Under the pieces are notes generated by a model. The model ran no database searches. It saw only the letters and a list, made by a program, of their open reading frames with translations, and was not told the DNA's origin. A program made the translations under genes and the position numbers. A stretch of DNA of 64,000 nt from the NCBI RefSeq assembly GCF_026745355.1, contig NC_079203.1:41482992-41546991 (forward strand). The letters are read 5' to 3'. Shown here piece after piece: positions 1 through 13,853 of this stretch (position 1 is its first letter; each line of letters begins with the position of its first letter). Source of the DNA: Beta vulgaris subsp. vulgaris (lineage: Eukaryota; Streptophyta; Magnoliopsida; Caryophyllales; Amaranthaceae).

Positions 1-707
1 GTTGGGAATTACAATCCAACCCAACCTTATGATAAACGGGTCAACCTTCAGGTCGACCCATTTAATTTTTTTCGTGTTTTTTCCAAAAAAAAAAAAAACA
101 ACACAATTTATTTACAAATAACAGTAGGCAACAACTTAACATGAAGCCGTTACACAATTTAAGCCATTACACATCTTCAGTTAATTCAAGTAAGCCATTA
201 CATGACCATAACTTAACATTAAGCCATTACACAATTTATTTACAAATAACAGTAGGAACTGATTCCTTTGCCTTTTGATTTCAACAACAATCTTGGGTAG
301 AAGGCTCAAGAAGTTTAGATTTTGTGAAGAAGACTAGAAGAGCAGAAGACTCACGAGTGAAAGAGAGAAGAAAGGTAAAATACTAAAGAAGTTGTAGGCG
401 CCGTTTCTCACTTTCTCTTAGGGTTTGTCATTTGAGTCTTACAAAGAGTTAGGATTTTTACTTTATTACTTTGTGGGCTAGCCAAACTTTTTTGCTTTGA
501 TTTGAGTGAGGGATTTCAGGCTGTTTTTCATAAATGGGTTAAACGGGTTAAAATCAGGTCAAAAAACCTGACCCAACCCATTTAATTAAACGGGTTGGGT
601 CAGGTCGACCCATTTAATTAAACCGGTTGAAATTTTCGACCCAATCCAATATTAATGGGTTGCGCTCGGATCGGGTTGGCGGGTTGGGTAATATCTTGCC
701 ACCTCTA
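1..707. mobile_element. hAT-like non-autonomous element, right part
   Basis: The segment ends in TTGCCACCTCTA, the complement of the TAGAGGTGGCAA terminus typical of plant hAT-like elements. Its flanks are rich in CGGGTT/GGGTCAGGTCGACCC subterminal repeats, near 1-60 and 540-690. No transposase frame is seen. The left end lies before the window, so the 8-bp target duplication cannot be checked. The interior contains a direct repeat of about 24 bp (ACACAATTTATTTACAAATA...) near 105-130 and 231-258. Confidence 0.6.
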
Positions 708-922
708 AGGATAGTAATGGAATGTTTTAGGAGTAACACAAGAAGAAATTCTCATCTTATAAGACAATGCATGTTTAGAGCATAGGTATTCAGTAACATC
801 CAAAACAGTATGATCTTGGACCATGTAAAATCCTAATGTAATCAGAAGTTGATGAAATTAGGCATATGAGAGAAGTTGAGCTCCGTATTCTTAGTCCACT
901 ATGAACTACATCACAAATTTTT
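708..922. other. Short spacer between hAT-like element and copia LTR
   Basis: This AT-rich stretch has no convincing ORF, terminal repeat or RNA gene. It separates the hAT-like end from the TGTTGGAA start of the first copia LTR. Confidence 0.4.
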
Positions 923-1570
923 TGTTGGAACTTTTATGTGTAATGTGTTTTTTAAGTTCATATGGTTCTATACTAGAAGAGGAGGAGGTCTAATATGCTA
1001 AGATTAGAAGACGCAAAACACGTGAAACAATTAAGTGAAACAGGAAGTTCGTCACTGGTCGCGACATCCGTCGCGGGACGCGACCAGCACACTGTCGTGG
1101 GTCGCGACGCGCGTACTGTTTCGGAGCGTGAACTTTTGCATGAACGGTTTGTAACAGTTGTATTGTGTACGTTATCCTTTTAATGTCAATTGGGATTCGT
1201 AATCAGAGGATTAAAGGGATATTAAGGCAATAACTACTCTAATCTATGAAGGTAATATTTATATAATACCTTTGTCATTCACATGAAAGGTAAGGGGGGG
1301 CAGAAATCAACTTTTGTATTCCTAGAACTTGCTTTGCTTGAGAGAAACTTCTATATTTTCTCTCTAGTGTTCTTCACAAACAACAAACACAAAAGTTCTT
1401 GTTGATTCACATAGAAGATCATCTTGTGAATTGGTTTCTCCATTGTATCTCATTAGTTATTTCGAGTTAATCCGTTGATCCTAGAGGGGCGAAATTAAAC
1501 TAATAGGAAAGCGTAGTTTCCGTGCCTTGGAGAGGTATATCTGGTTCCCTTGTTGATCATACATCTAACA
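923..1570 (+). repeat. 5' LTR of copia element 1
   Basis: The segment starts TGTTGGAA and ends CTAACA, the TG...CA form of copia LTRs, and lies 31 bp upstream of the gag start. A TATATAA box is at 1260-1266. The presumed U3 part holds a GC-rich patch around 1055-1120 with a perfect 9-bp inverted repeat, CTGGTCGCG (1055-1063) and CGCGACCAG (1079-1087). The bases after the LTR (ATCTATTAGTTTAATTTC) do not match the usual initiator-Met primer-binding site TGGTATCAGAGC. No second copy exists in the window to prove the borders. Confidence 0.55.
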
Positions 1571-1601
1571 ATCTATTAGTTTAATTTCTTTCTTTTCAAA
1601 T

Positions 1602-2532
1602 ATGGCTCAATCACTCAAAGACATGACTATGAATTTCCAAAAGTTGGACAAATTCGAAGGGGTGGGTTATCGAAGATGGCAAAACAAGATGCATTTCTTG
1701 TTGACAATTTTGAATGTGGTGCATGTTCTTTCAACACCCATGCCACCGTTCCCAAAAGATGGAGAGGAAGAGTCGTGGAGACTACAAGGAAGAGAATGAA
1801 GTGAGAGAATGAAGTGGGAGAATGATGACTACATTTGCCGAGGTTATATCCTCAACTCTCTTACCGATACTTTATTTGATCTTTACCAAAATATGGAGAG
1901 TGCAAAGGAAATTTGGGATGCTCTTGAGGCTAAGTATATTTCGGAAGATGCTTCAAGTAAGAAATTTCTTGTTAGTAATTTTAATTCATTTAAAATGACT
2001 AATGATAAGCCTATTATGGAGGAATTCCATAAAGTTCAACATGTTTTGAACCAAATAAGATCACATGGTATGGTGATGGATAAGGCTACTAATGTTGCCT
2101 CAATCATTGATAAATTACCACATTCTTGGAAAGACACTATGCATTCCTTGAAACATAGGAAGGGGGATATGTCCATGAAACAATTAGGAACCCATCTTCG
2201 TATTGAAGAAGGGATTCAGACTCAAGATGGGGTTAAAGATACTACTACTAGTGTTCCTAAGTCTACCGTGAATATGGTAGAAGTTGGTTGGTCTAGTGGG
2301 GACCAAGAAATCCAATAATAACAACTCTACAATCAATATTGCAAACAAAAAGAGGAAGACCCTCACTTGTTGGGTATGCAATGGACCTCATTGCAAGAGG
2401 GGTTGTCCCTCTAAGAAGAAGAAGAAGAAGAAGAAGACCAAGAATGAACAACCTAGTGTTGTTCAAAATCAAGGTAAAATTGCACATAAAAATGTAATTG
2501 AAGAAATGAATTTTGTGGATATGTTTTCTGAA
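1602..2532 (+). pseudogene. Copia gag polyprotein fragment (UBN2 type)
   Basis: Two consecutive + frames (1602-1799 and 1809-2318), then a third (2284-2532), show the copia gag layout. First comes an N-terminal segment with FEGVGYRRW, then the UBN2 region (NMESAKEIWDALEAKY), then a zinc knuckle with the CWVC...H...C pattern at about 2370-2410. The knuckle spacing is one residue shorter than the usual CX2CX4HX4C, and a lysine run follows. Frame changes near 1797 and 2300 break the gene. The frame then runs into the SINE insertion at 2533. In an intact element this product would form the capsid-like particle; this copy cannot. Confidence 0.8.
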
Positions 2533-2664
2533 TTTTTTTTTATTAGGAAATTAAGTGAGCCCAAGGGCTAACCCCTACAAGATTACTAGCCTGTAGGAAA
2601 CACCAACATATTGGCTGGTAAGGCATGCATAACATGCTAAGGAAATACCCCAGCATAATGCTGG

Positions 2665-3010
2665 CACTACAACAAATTGCCACTTGTGCCACGGTAAGAA
2701 TCGTGGCCCAAGTTAAAGAAACCCGTGGCTATGTAATCTAACCACGGGAATTTTGGAATGTACTCCCGTGGCGCAAGTGGCCGTGGCTAAGATTTTGCCA
2801 CGGGAAAATAGAGGGTGTGGCGTAAAATGAAATGTATGCCACGAATACTCCCATAGCTAAATATATCCTTTGCCACGAGTATTACCGTGGCTGCAAAGCC
2901 TTTGACTCAAGTACTATTGTGGCTAAAATAATCCTTTGCCATGAATTTTACTGTGGCTAACAAATCTTTGACTACAATTTTCTCTCATGGCTAACCAATT
3001 CAATATGCAT
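2665..3010. repeat. CACTA left terminus with subterminal repeats
   Basis: The terminus is CACTACAACAAATTGCCAC. It is followed by many direct and inverted copies of GCCACGG, CCGTGGC and GCCACGGGA at short spacing. In En/Spm such motifs bind the TNPA protein. Here that role is inferred from position and pattern. Confidence 0.85.
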
Positions 3011-5442
3011 AAGATCTCCCGTGACAAGAAAGAGAGTATACGATTTTATATATGTTACCAATTTCACATGCCAAATATATATTATTGTGCAAATAAATAT
3101 ATAGTAAACCATAATTTTTAATATGGAATAACGAAATATTATTATTAATAAAAAATTTCTAAAATCTTTACATTAAAATGTACTTGAAATAAAAAGTTCC
3201 ATTGGCAACTAAATAAAAACACAATATTCTCCAATCTTTTTACATAGAAAAATTATAAACTACATAGTACTTTGATTATAACTAAGAATGCGTCTTGTGC
3301 TTGATAATATGTACCCTCTTTCTCCAATCTGTAACAAATCAAAAGAAATTGTTAAAATACAATAGTGACATCCATTAGTCTTGCTTTGATCGAACACAAA
3401 TTAAGAACCAAACAAAATACATTAACAATATTAGTGTCAGGTCAAAGAAGAATAGCTGTAAGCAATATCAGTTGCGCAAATAAGCTTCCCATTCAATCTC
3501 TTACCTACACCCTGTCTTGCTAAGATAAGGGTTCTTGAATAAAATTGTCTGCAGAAACTATTGACAAGTGACAACCCCCAATTATTTAAAAGCATTGCTA
3601 AGATGGGCAATTTTACAAGTAAATAATTAAGAAAGACTAATTTAAGAACAACAGTTTCTTACCAAACATAAGATACAAAGAGAAATTTGGTTTGGTGTTT
3701 TAGGTTGACCATATTCATGTACTATTAATAGATGTGTTATGGCTAGTAATTCTTGTCATGCCTTTTAGTTCACATGGTTTTGCTCGGGCATGACAAGAAA
3801 TACAGCATGCACTGATATGCAACTTTAGCAATAGATCAAAAACAAACAATACCAGTTGATTTGGTAGCTGGAAAGCAGAACTAATGTGTTTAAGCATCCC
3901 CCATTGTCTAATTCATAGTACTTCACAACAACAAGAAATTTGTATATAAATAAAATATATAAATGACCACATTTGATCCCTCTTCTCATTTTGGCAACTG
4001 ATAATCTGTTACATAGTACTTGAACTGTCATGCGCTAGGAAATTTTATCATAAATATGTTTTTCTCTTATAGAGTATTAGCATATAGTAATGGCTAGTGC
4101 TATAATCATGTTAAGCTCTAATTAAGTAAAATGGGAAACACGAGTGATCCCAAGTCTCCAGCCAATTTCCACATCAAATGGGAAACAAAAATATGAGAAA
4201 ACTTCAAGTGCCCATTTTCCACATTATAGTGAGATATTTGTATGTAAGCAACCTCAGCCAATCCTCTGTAGAATTCATTTCTGCTCGTTTCAAATTTCAA
4301 TGCACTGACAGCAATCAGTCAACCCCATCTTCTGTAACTGAGTTTCCTAGAAGCTCAATCACTATTAAGTGGTATTAGGATCTTCTCCACTACTTTTACT
4401 CCATTTTCTATCTTCAAACCAAAGCATCTAGCAAGCAAAATATCCCCAAAAACCCCCTGGCCCTAATATACCTCGAGCATTCTCTAGCATTGATCTAAGA
4501 AATGGTCAGTTCCTATCAAGGAACCCAAAAACCCTGTGGAATTAGTCTACTAACTGTGTTATTTGGATGTGTCTCCAGGTGTGGTATAATGCCATATATT
4601 AGGTAAGAGAATGCTCCATTGGGTCCAAAAACTTTGTCCCTGTGCAAATGGAAAATAAGATGTGTGTTCAAAAAAGTTTGCATGAAACAAATTCATAAAA
4701 TCTTTAATGCAACTCAGAGCAATCATACGTAAGCTCTTCGTACGGCACCAAAATATCCATGTTTGATCCAAGAAAATCTAAAACGATACTAGCCGGCTAA
4801 GAATAAGACACTTTATCGAGACTATATAGTAGCACTAATACATGAACCAAGAAGAGATTCAAAAATGTGACTAAACATGATATCTCATAGCTGTAAAACG
4901 ACTGGAAAAGACTTGCAAGGTAATTCAAGAATACTTTAAAGCCATTATGTGCTTCAATAAACTTCTGATGATTCCTAATAGAAAATAAAACTATCAAATT
5001 CCCACTCAATACAAACTTACTAATCTCAATTGATGGTTGATCACAAAAAACAATCCCTAGTCTCCAGTTCAAAATCCACCCAATCTTCTTCATATACCTC
5101 AGATTTCCATATAACTTCGTCTAATCACTTTTCTCTTTGTCAAACCAAATTACACTATTACTATCGCAAAAACCTAAATGGAAACAAATCATCTCGCACA
5201 TATTAAACAACAATCACAGACCAAAAGAAATCACCAGCTAAGGTCTTTTCAGTTCACAAAAAGCTGCATATCACAAGATACGCTTCGCTACATAGATTTC
5301 CAATCAAAACCTGCAACGACACCAATGTATTACCTCCAAAACCAGCAGCAAAAAGCAGTAGCAAACCACCCCTAAGCAACCCTTGAACTTACCCCTAAAC
5401 AACCTCGAATATTTCTATTATTATGAAAGATAAGTACTTACT
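3011..5442. other. CACTA non-coding left interior
   Basis: About 2.4 kb of AT-rich sequence between the subterminal repeats and the end of the TNPA-like gene. No frame with recognisable protein similarity was found on either strand; the short ORFs look random. It may hold the 3' untranslated part of the - strand transcript. Confidence 0.4.
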
Positions 5443-8400
5443 TTAAGCCGAAGAACCATCACTCGAGGAATCATTATCTTCAAACGTATCCAGCCCAAAA
5501 GTTTGCAGTATACGCTTGAAATTGTTCTCCCAAACCTTATTGTTTGCAGCAATTTTCCGATCTACCTCATTCCTGGTTTTTTTAGCTTCATTCTTGGCAC
5601 ACTCAGCATCTTTCCTAGCTTCTTCAGCTTCCTTTCTAGCATCCTCGGCCTCTTTTCTAGCATTCTCAGCGTCATTTTTTGCTTCTTGAACTGCTTGTTC
5701 AGCTATCGTTTTAGCTTCAACCACCTCTTGATGTAGATCAATTCGGGAAGGCTTGACTTGAAAATGCTTTGTAATGCTTTTTCCTGGTCCATAAGCTCGT
5801 AAATACCCATGCGTATCTTTGCCAAGTACATCTAGAAATATTTGTTCATCCGTCTTTTCATTAAGCCCTTGTTCTCTTTGTTCCTTAAGTTTCTTGATCT
5901 CATCCTACAATTAGCATAATGATAAGTTAGATAACATCGAATATAGTATCTAGAAAAGAACACCTCAACAAGTCACAAACTTACAACTGCATGCATGTTT
6001 TTGGCTAGAGTTTCAGCATCAACCAGTTTCTTTGATTTCCTCGTACGAGATTCAACCATCACATCAAGTCGACTACACTTCCCTCCATTTTCTTCTTCTA
6101 CATTAAGTGATATGGAAAAACTAGTAAGTGTATGAAGCACAAATCAGTTAGTTAAAATTAATCAATAAATCTACTTACAATTTCTTGCTTGAGCCGAGCA
6201 TAACTTTTACTACCATTGTAGTGAGGCATCTTCTGGAAAGACCTACTCTTACGAGCTTTAGTGCTCTTTTCCTAAAGTAAAATAGTTAGAACATTCGAAA
6301 AAAGATACACATTTGATATAAAAATAATTCACAATCTCTTATACCTGAAACTTAGGATCGCTCCAAAAATCCACTAAGTATTTCCAATCTGTTTTATTCA
6401 TGTCCTTAGGCTTATTCTTCATACGGTCGTCTTTTGTTGTTAGATTTGGAGCATCGAAATATTTGTGTTTCAATTTATGCCTGCTATCTCTAAATAAACG
6501 TTGAGCATGTGCCAAGACACCTTCCTTCCGATACTCTGGATCATCAAATGAGCACTTCTCCTAATAGATAAACCAATGCAAACTATTAACATTGGCCAAA
6601 ATCATAGTATTATAATAACAGCATAAAACATATGATAAGGAATCACCTTAATACAAGTCCACAAATGATCTAAGGTTTCAGATGTATACTCTTCCCAACC
6701 TTTAACTTGTATGGGACAAACGGAACGGTTCCGTACTTGTTGACCCAAGAAGTAAGTATATAAAGACGAATGTGGACCAATTGGATTACCATCCTCATCA
6801 AACTCCACATTGATTTTTTCTCTAGGAGGTAATGCTGTAAGCTTTCGACAATATACCATCCCTCTTGTTTTTCTAATGGTACCTACATATATAGAGTGTA
6901 GAAAAATCATTATGACATATATATAATTAGAGTATTGGAATAACGCATATTACTTCGATCTTTGTGCATTAGGTAACAATTGTTTCTCTCAACGAAAACT
7001 CGATTGGTCGTTGGTCTTTTGGCTGAATAGAGGACCTAAGTAAGCTAAAAATATCTCTGTTTCATGGGAGAAAGAATTTTGTACATATTTGCCTTCTGCA
7101 CTAAGGCATCTAAGGCTTTCTGGTTAATATGTAGAGTAGTATAGCCTTCTGCTTAAGGAAAACTTGTCATCTTCTTTTTAGTTATTTTGTGTTCTTCTGA
7201 AAGCTACTCATATGTGGGTGTATAACTCTTTTAATGTATAAATTTGATTTCATGCTGTCACCTCTTTCGATAGAATCCTTGCTTACTACATCAGTATTGA
7301 CTAAGTTATTTTTGTATACTAACTAAGCTATTTTTGTATGCTGAAAATTATTGGACAAATAATGTTCCATTTTGCTGAATTTTCCAGAAAGAAGATACTG
7401 CACAGCAGCACCAGTTTATACTACATGCTGCTTTAGACATGAAACCTGATTAGAAATCATGTGTTGAAGAAGTGTAAATCGACGCCAACCTAGCCCAACC
7501 TGCACATAAACCCAACTTGAAAGCTGAAAGTATGACAGACCCACAACCAACCCGACCAATCTGACCCACATACTCCCCACTGCTGCTGCACACAGCCCCC
7601 TGCTTGCACACACACCCTCCCTGCACACACACCCTCCCTGCACACACACCTTCCCTTCAGTATTCGAAAATTACATTATTTGCAAGAAAATTACAAGTCA
7701 TACCAGATAAAATATGATCCCCTTGAGTATTCGAAGGGTTTGTGAAGCTCATTAATGCCTGATTAAGATCATGTGGAGATGCGTACTCCGGTCCCCCGAC
7801 TTCACCAACTTGTCTATCTTGGTCATAGTTTGTCTCCATATTGTCTCTATTTGTTCTATCCTCCGCATTTTCTGGTATAAATAAGTGAAAATGAAAAAAA
7901 AAATTGGTTTCCCGTAATACAATCTCAAAAGCATAATAATAGTCATTGTACATGTCTTTACCTGTCTCTATTTCAACATCTTTATGGTTTCCACTCAATT
8001 CTTGACCCGACATATCTACATTAAAAATGGACAAAAAAAATAAAAATTTCAAATGGTTGACATTAACTAATTGAGTCGCAAATATAGAAGCTTGAAGGGA
8101 ATAATACCATCATCATTGCCTTCAGTGTTACTCAATTGATGACTGCTTCCAATGGCTACGTATAAATTTGGAGTAAAAAATGATTTAACTTGGGACAATA
8201 ATCAAAATACACCAAAAAAAATGGCTCAACGCAACTATATTATAACAAAAGTACCAGTTGTTGTGCTATATTAAAATATATTGAAATAAACAAAAAGCAT
8301 ATAGATGGACCTTTTTTTACAATCTGTAAGGCTTTTGAAACTGATTCCAATTCATCGTTTCCCATTAAGGCTTCTTGCTGCTTCTTATTCATCTTAAGAA

Positions 8401-8847
8401 ACTTGGCAATTGACCTTGGTGGAATAAAACTACTTCTTTCGTGTCCTTTTGCCTTCTTAGTATTAGCCTGCAATAAATACAAATTCATTAACGAATAACC
8501 AAAAGTCCAAAACTACTAAGTCATTATTAAAAAATATCATGCACTGTATAAGTAAATACCCTTGTTGAAATTGGCAGTCGGACCTCTGTTTCACATTCCT
8601 TATCTACATATTCATCATGACGAATATCATCATCTTCAGGGACAAAGTCATCATCTTCTTGGGTAGCTTTTCTTTTCTTGTTTCTTTTATTCTCCTTCGT
8701 ATTTTCAACCAAGCTTGTCAAAGATGACGCGAGATGTTTTATGCCCAGGGATTGCATTTTCTCTTTATTAGCTTGAATTGTCATCAATCGTTGTTTTTCG
8801 TAATTAGACACCTCCTTTGAACTTGTGTTTCCTCTGCCTTTAGCCAT
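5443..8847 (-). CDS. TNPA-like CACTA protein (Transposase_24 type), multi-exon
   Basis: The start is the ATG at 8847 (MAKGRGNT...) and the stop is at 5443. Exons read on the - strand include 8847-8560, 8467-about 8311, a short one near 8160-8108, about 8015-7705, about 6900-6650, about 6560-6350, and 5904-5443; internal borders are approximate. The middle part (about 6650-6890, CRKL...LPPREKINVEFDEDGNPIGP) resembles the plant Transposase_24 domain. The C-terminal part (5443-5724) is a strong coiled coil with repeated EA.DARKEAEEARKDAE-like heptads and an acidic Ser/Asp tail. In En/Spm the second protein binds subterminal repeats and regulates transposition; that function is inferred here. I saw no clear frame break in the exons read. 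Confidence 0.6.
7597..7647. repeat. Minisatellite, about 17-bp unit, three copies
   Basis: CCTCCCTGCACACACAC is repeated about three times. It lies in an intron-like stretch of the TNPA-like gene. The cysteine-rich short - strand ORFs across it are by-products of the repeat. Confidence 0.75.
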
Positions 8848-9215
8848 TTGAAATCTGTTTAAAAATACCCAAAATGAATTTATTATTGTTTTACATAATT
8901 ATTAAATGTCGAAGGCAACACATACATGTTGCCATAATTTCGCAAATTTATATCAAATAAACAAGACAAGTATTCTATTTTTAACTCCTACAAAGATATA
9001 CAGATGTATAGTGAAGAACACATGTATAGAGGCAGAACATTAAGATAATTATTACTCATGAGTAGAAACTAACACTTCAATTAATAAACGTAATAACAAC
9101 AATATAATTATTACTCCTAAAACATTAGGTTACTAATGAGAAAAAAAACTAAACAACCAAATTGAGTTCAACAATCCAAAGGATAAAAGAAAAGGCAAAA
9201 AAACAAAGATTTATA

Positions 9216-12200
9216 TCATGATAAATCAATATCATCATCACTATCCTCATCACTTTCAGTGTCATTCTCACTATCATCCTCGAGATCATCATCGTCATCA
9301 TAAAAAATAACACCTTCATTCTCATCATATTCTTTAGGGTGATTTTCCTCGGTAGCATCTACCATCATATCACCAATATCATTTCTTATTCCAACAATGT
9401 GATCATCAATGTCCTCCACATCTGTTGGTGACACAAATGTAACATGAGAGGTCCCCGCTTGATTTTGTTGTACTGCATCCTCATCTGGTTCAATTAATTC
9501 CTTTTCTGAAACATTGTAGTGATGCCTTGGTTGGGTCTTCACGACAATAAACCAATTGGGATCAAGTTCATCATTGACATAGAAAACTTGTTGTGCTTGG
9601 GACATAAGCACAAAAGGTTCTTTAGTAGGTAACAAACGTTGACTATTGACACTAACATAGCCATGTTTGTCAACCTTGATTCCTCTACCAACCTTGTGAA
9701 CATCCCACCAATCGCAACGAAACAAAATCACACGTTTTCCATCCAAATATTGTACCTCAAGTATTTCAGTAAGGATTCCAAAATAGTCATCTTCCCTAGC
9801 CCCAAAAATACTTTTCACCATAACACCACTATTTTGGTTAACCCTCTTTCTTTCAGTATCCTTTGTATGAAATCTAAAACCATTTCCAAGGCATCCATTG
9901 AAACATTGAACACCTTTCAAAGGACCTAAAGCCAATGTTCGTAAATCTTTTACCACTTGATCATCACCTTCCTGAGGTAAATCCATGACCTTTAAAAACA
10001 AAGAAAAAAAATCATCAACCTAGTATCATCCAAAGGTAAAAACTAACATAACCAAACTTTTGACATACCCGTTCACGGAACCATTCTATCAAATTTTTGT
10101 CAAACGACCCTTGTTCATATTCCCTATGGGAAAAAAAGAACATTCGTCATACATAATAAAGGATTTAACTTTTTTGAAGATATTTAAAAATATATATAAA
10201 AAAATCATACATTAAGTTTTTTCACAGTTTTTGATTACATATTCTTGGACTTGAGTCAACTCTTCTTCTGAAAGAGATCTACATTTGGCCTTCCCCAAAG
10301 GAGTACCACATGGTGCAAATATTGATAAACCTTGATAATCGTCACTATCTTCGTCAGCGTTCCTTTCAAGTTGAGTAAATCTTGTTTCTATGTCATGTAG
10401 ATACTTTGAACAAAAAAGCATACATTCCTCAATGATGTAGCCTTCAGCAATAGAACCTTCTGGCCTACTTTTGTTTCGAACATAGCACTTAAATTTGCGC
10501 ATAAGCCTAAAAATTATAATGTTTTTAAGAAAAAATGTTTAATTACTTGGAAAGTCAAGTGAATTAAAAAAATTATGTAAGTATTACCTTTCAATTGGAT
10601 ACATCCAACGATATTGAACGGGTCCACCAATTTTTGTTTCCTCAACCAAGTGAACACACAAGTGGACCATGACAGTAAAAAAAGAGGGAAGGAAAATCCT
10701 TTCCATCTCACATAGAGTGATAACAATTTCACTTTCAAGATCATCCAAGTCTTTTGAATTTAGTGTCCTGGAACAAAGGTCCTTAAAAAAGGAACTTAAC
10801 TTCACTATAACATCATACACTTTCGGTTGTGACACTCCCCGAATTGCAAGCGGCAATAGTTGTTCCATTAGCACATGACAATCATGGGTTTTAAGACCCC
10901 ATATTTTTCGCTTTTCAAGATTTATGCACTTTGAAATGTTGGAAGAATACCCATCTGGAACCTTCATAGCCTCTAAGACCTTACAAACCTTTTCCTTTTC
11001 AGCCTTAGACAAAGTGTAAGATGCAGGAGGAATATGCCATTTTCCATCTTTCAATTTCGGAGATAAATGCTTCATAATTTTCACACGCTTCAATCGTGTC
11101 TAGCCTTTAAAGTATCTTTTGATTTCCCTCAATATCTAGCAACGTGCCAAGAATGTTGTCTAGGACATTCTTTTCAATATGCATGACATCAAGATTGTGA
11201 CGAATCAAAAGGGTACTCCAATAAGGCAATTGAAAAAATATACTTTTCTTCTTCCAGTTATCATCTCTTTTTGAGAAATTTCATTTTTTCCAAATTTCAT
11301 GTCTTCGAGGTCCCTAACTTGAGTTAAAATATCAGTTCCAGATGTCTTTTTAGGAGGACCCCTTGTTTCTATTTTCCCATTAAAAGATTTACTAAATCTC
11401 CATTTATGGTCTGTTGGAAGAAAGCGACGAGTATCCATATAACAACATGATCCTTGATTTGGTAATCTAATGGAGCTAGTTTCATTCATACAACGAGGAC
11501 ATGCCTTATAACCCTTGGTAGACCATCCTGACAAGTTAGCATATGCTGGAAAATCGTTGATAGTCCACAATAATGCAGCATGCATATGAAAATATGAATT
11601 CTGAGAAGCATCATAAGTCATAGCGCCCGTTTCCCACAACTCCTTTAGCTCCTCAATTAATGGTTGCAAGTACACATCAATGTTATTGCCTGGCCCACTT
11701 TTTCCGGGAATCAACAAAGATAGTATACTGTACGGTTGTTTCATACACATCCATGGAGGCAAGTTATACACAACAAGAACTACAGGCCATATACTATAGT
11801 CACTTCTAAGCCCACCAAATGGATTGAACCCATCACTAGCTAAACCCAACCTTACATTACGAGAGTCCGAAGCAAACATAGTATGTTTCTTTATCAAAAT
11901 GCTTCCATGCCTCACTGTCGGCGGGGTGCTTCAGGACTCCATCATCTTCACGTTTATCAAAATGCCATCTCATGTCATTCGATGTTTTGGATGACATGAA
12001 CAACCTTTGCAACCTTGGTTTTAGTGGGAAATAACGTAAGACTTTCGGACAAGATCTATTGCGATTTGTACCACAAATGGAACATTTTTCTAAATCAGCG
12101 TTCTCCTTCCAAAATAGCATGCAGTCATGTTCACATGCTTCTATTTTCTCATAGTTGAAGCCGAGATCAGTTATCATCTTTCGTGCTTCATAATAATTCG

Positions 12201-12844
12201 ATGGCACATCAGCACCTTTGGGTAAAGCACTCTTGAACATTTGAAGCATACTAGTAAAAGCTTTATTAGTCATGCTATCCATGCATTTGATTTGAAATAA
12301 TTCAAGATGAATGACAATTTGGAGAACTCGTCACAACCAGGGTATAAGGTTTTGTGAGCATCTCTCATCAAATTTTCAAAGATCCTTGCCTCTTTCGTAC
12401 CCTTAGTGTACTTAGGAAGGCTGGCCTCGGTTGATTGTTGCTCTTCATCAAGATCATCATCTACATCATTATTCGAGACTCCAGGACTAAATTTTTCATG
12501 GATCATCCTAAAATATCATCACTACTACCTTCACCTAAATCATTTCTACTTCTTTTAAGTGGGGGTTTATATTCTCCATGATAAATCCAACGAACATAAC
12601 TTCGCACAATGCCATTAAGTAGCAAATCATTATAGATTTCTTCCCTTGTTTTATGTCGACTATTGTTGCACCGATTACAAGGGCAAGGTACCTTTTTATC
12701 CTCTTCTCCTATGTCACTACTTAAGGCCAAATTACTGAAAGCATAGTCAAGAAACTCATTAACTCCATTTACATATAAATCATCAAATCTATTTTCAAAT
12801 TCCATCCACTGTAACCTTTTCTTTTGGACATCTGAATCATCCAT
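9216..12844 (-). pseudogene. CACTA TNP2-type transposase with several frame breaks
   Basis: The first frame (12844-12503) matches the transposase-associated N-terminal domain, with a CPCNRC...H zinc-like motif. The Transposase_21 core follows in pieces (12506-12270, 12282-11857, 11915-11205, 11230-11110). The DUF4218 region is at 11093-10584 and an exon with PEGSIAEGYIIEEC at 10502-10212. A short exon lies near 10125-10070. DUF4216 (VMVKSIFGAREDDYFGILTE) is followed by an acidic tail at 9988-9216. Single-base frame changes lie near 12505, 12295, 11888, 11270, 11130 and 11105, so the catalytic region cannot be read through. The DUF4218-to-DUF4216 end remains open. An intact product would bind the CACTA ends and cut DNA in the nucleus. 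Confidence 0.8.
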
Positions 12845-13775
12845 TATTGAGAAGATTTCTTACTACAAGATAAACAATATAAAATATTTATTAATTAGAA
12901 ATGACACTAATATATATAGTTCAAGTTTGAAATTAGGACAATCAATTACAGCAAACAAAGAAGCAACAAATAATAGAGTAATCGGAAAGTACTAAATCAT
13001 GTCGTAGAAAAAATGAGAAATTTGCTTAAGCTAAAATATGGAAAGCAGATGAAACTAAGTATTTCGTTTGTTTATTATAGTTTCGAATTTTAAATACACA
13101 ATCTCAAATACCAACTTCAAGCAAGCACATAGGAAACTCAAACTAGATGGCAAAGATCAGATTTAGTGATTGGTAAAACAAAAAAGAGATTTAATAAGCA
13201 AAAATCAGATTTAGTTAGTAAAACAAAAATCTTAATTGGTAAAAATCAATTTTACTTAGTTTGAATGTCCTCTCTCATTAATTACCCAATCATACTAAAA
13301 GCTAAATATAATGAACTTCACACCTTGATCTCATTCATTTAAAATGTGTTACAATTCGTTCAAATTATGACAAGATAAATCTCATCATCAGCAAAATCAT
13401 GTCTTGTATTATTAAAAGGCAGTGAGCCTTAGGGATACTCTTATTGTGTGATTTGTTTGGGCCCACAGGAATTCTTCTTACCAATTTTTAAAAATATATG
13501 TATGTATTTATATATTGTAGAATGAGTTCATATGAGAATGCATACTTACATGAGAAATAAGAATGAATTTTACGCGATATAACTCTTATGAATAAGTGAA
13601 GTAACTCTAATGAAAAAGTGATGTAACTTTGAAAAATGAATATTAGAAGCAAAAAAAAATCGAAAAAAAATTTTTTTTTTTGGGCTAAGAATTTTTTAGG
13701 GGGGTACAACTCTAGTTAACAAGTGTTGTAACTCTAATCCAATCGTATGGTTGAGATTCATTCTCATTTCTCATG

Positions 13776-13853
<78 letters not shown>

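Noticed and set aside
7416..7649. Cysteine-rich small peptide ORFs on the - strand
   Set aside because: They are produced by the GCACACAC/CTCCCTGC minisatellite and have no signal peptide or family pattern.
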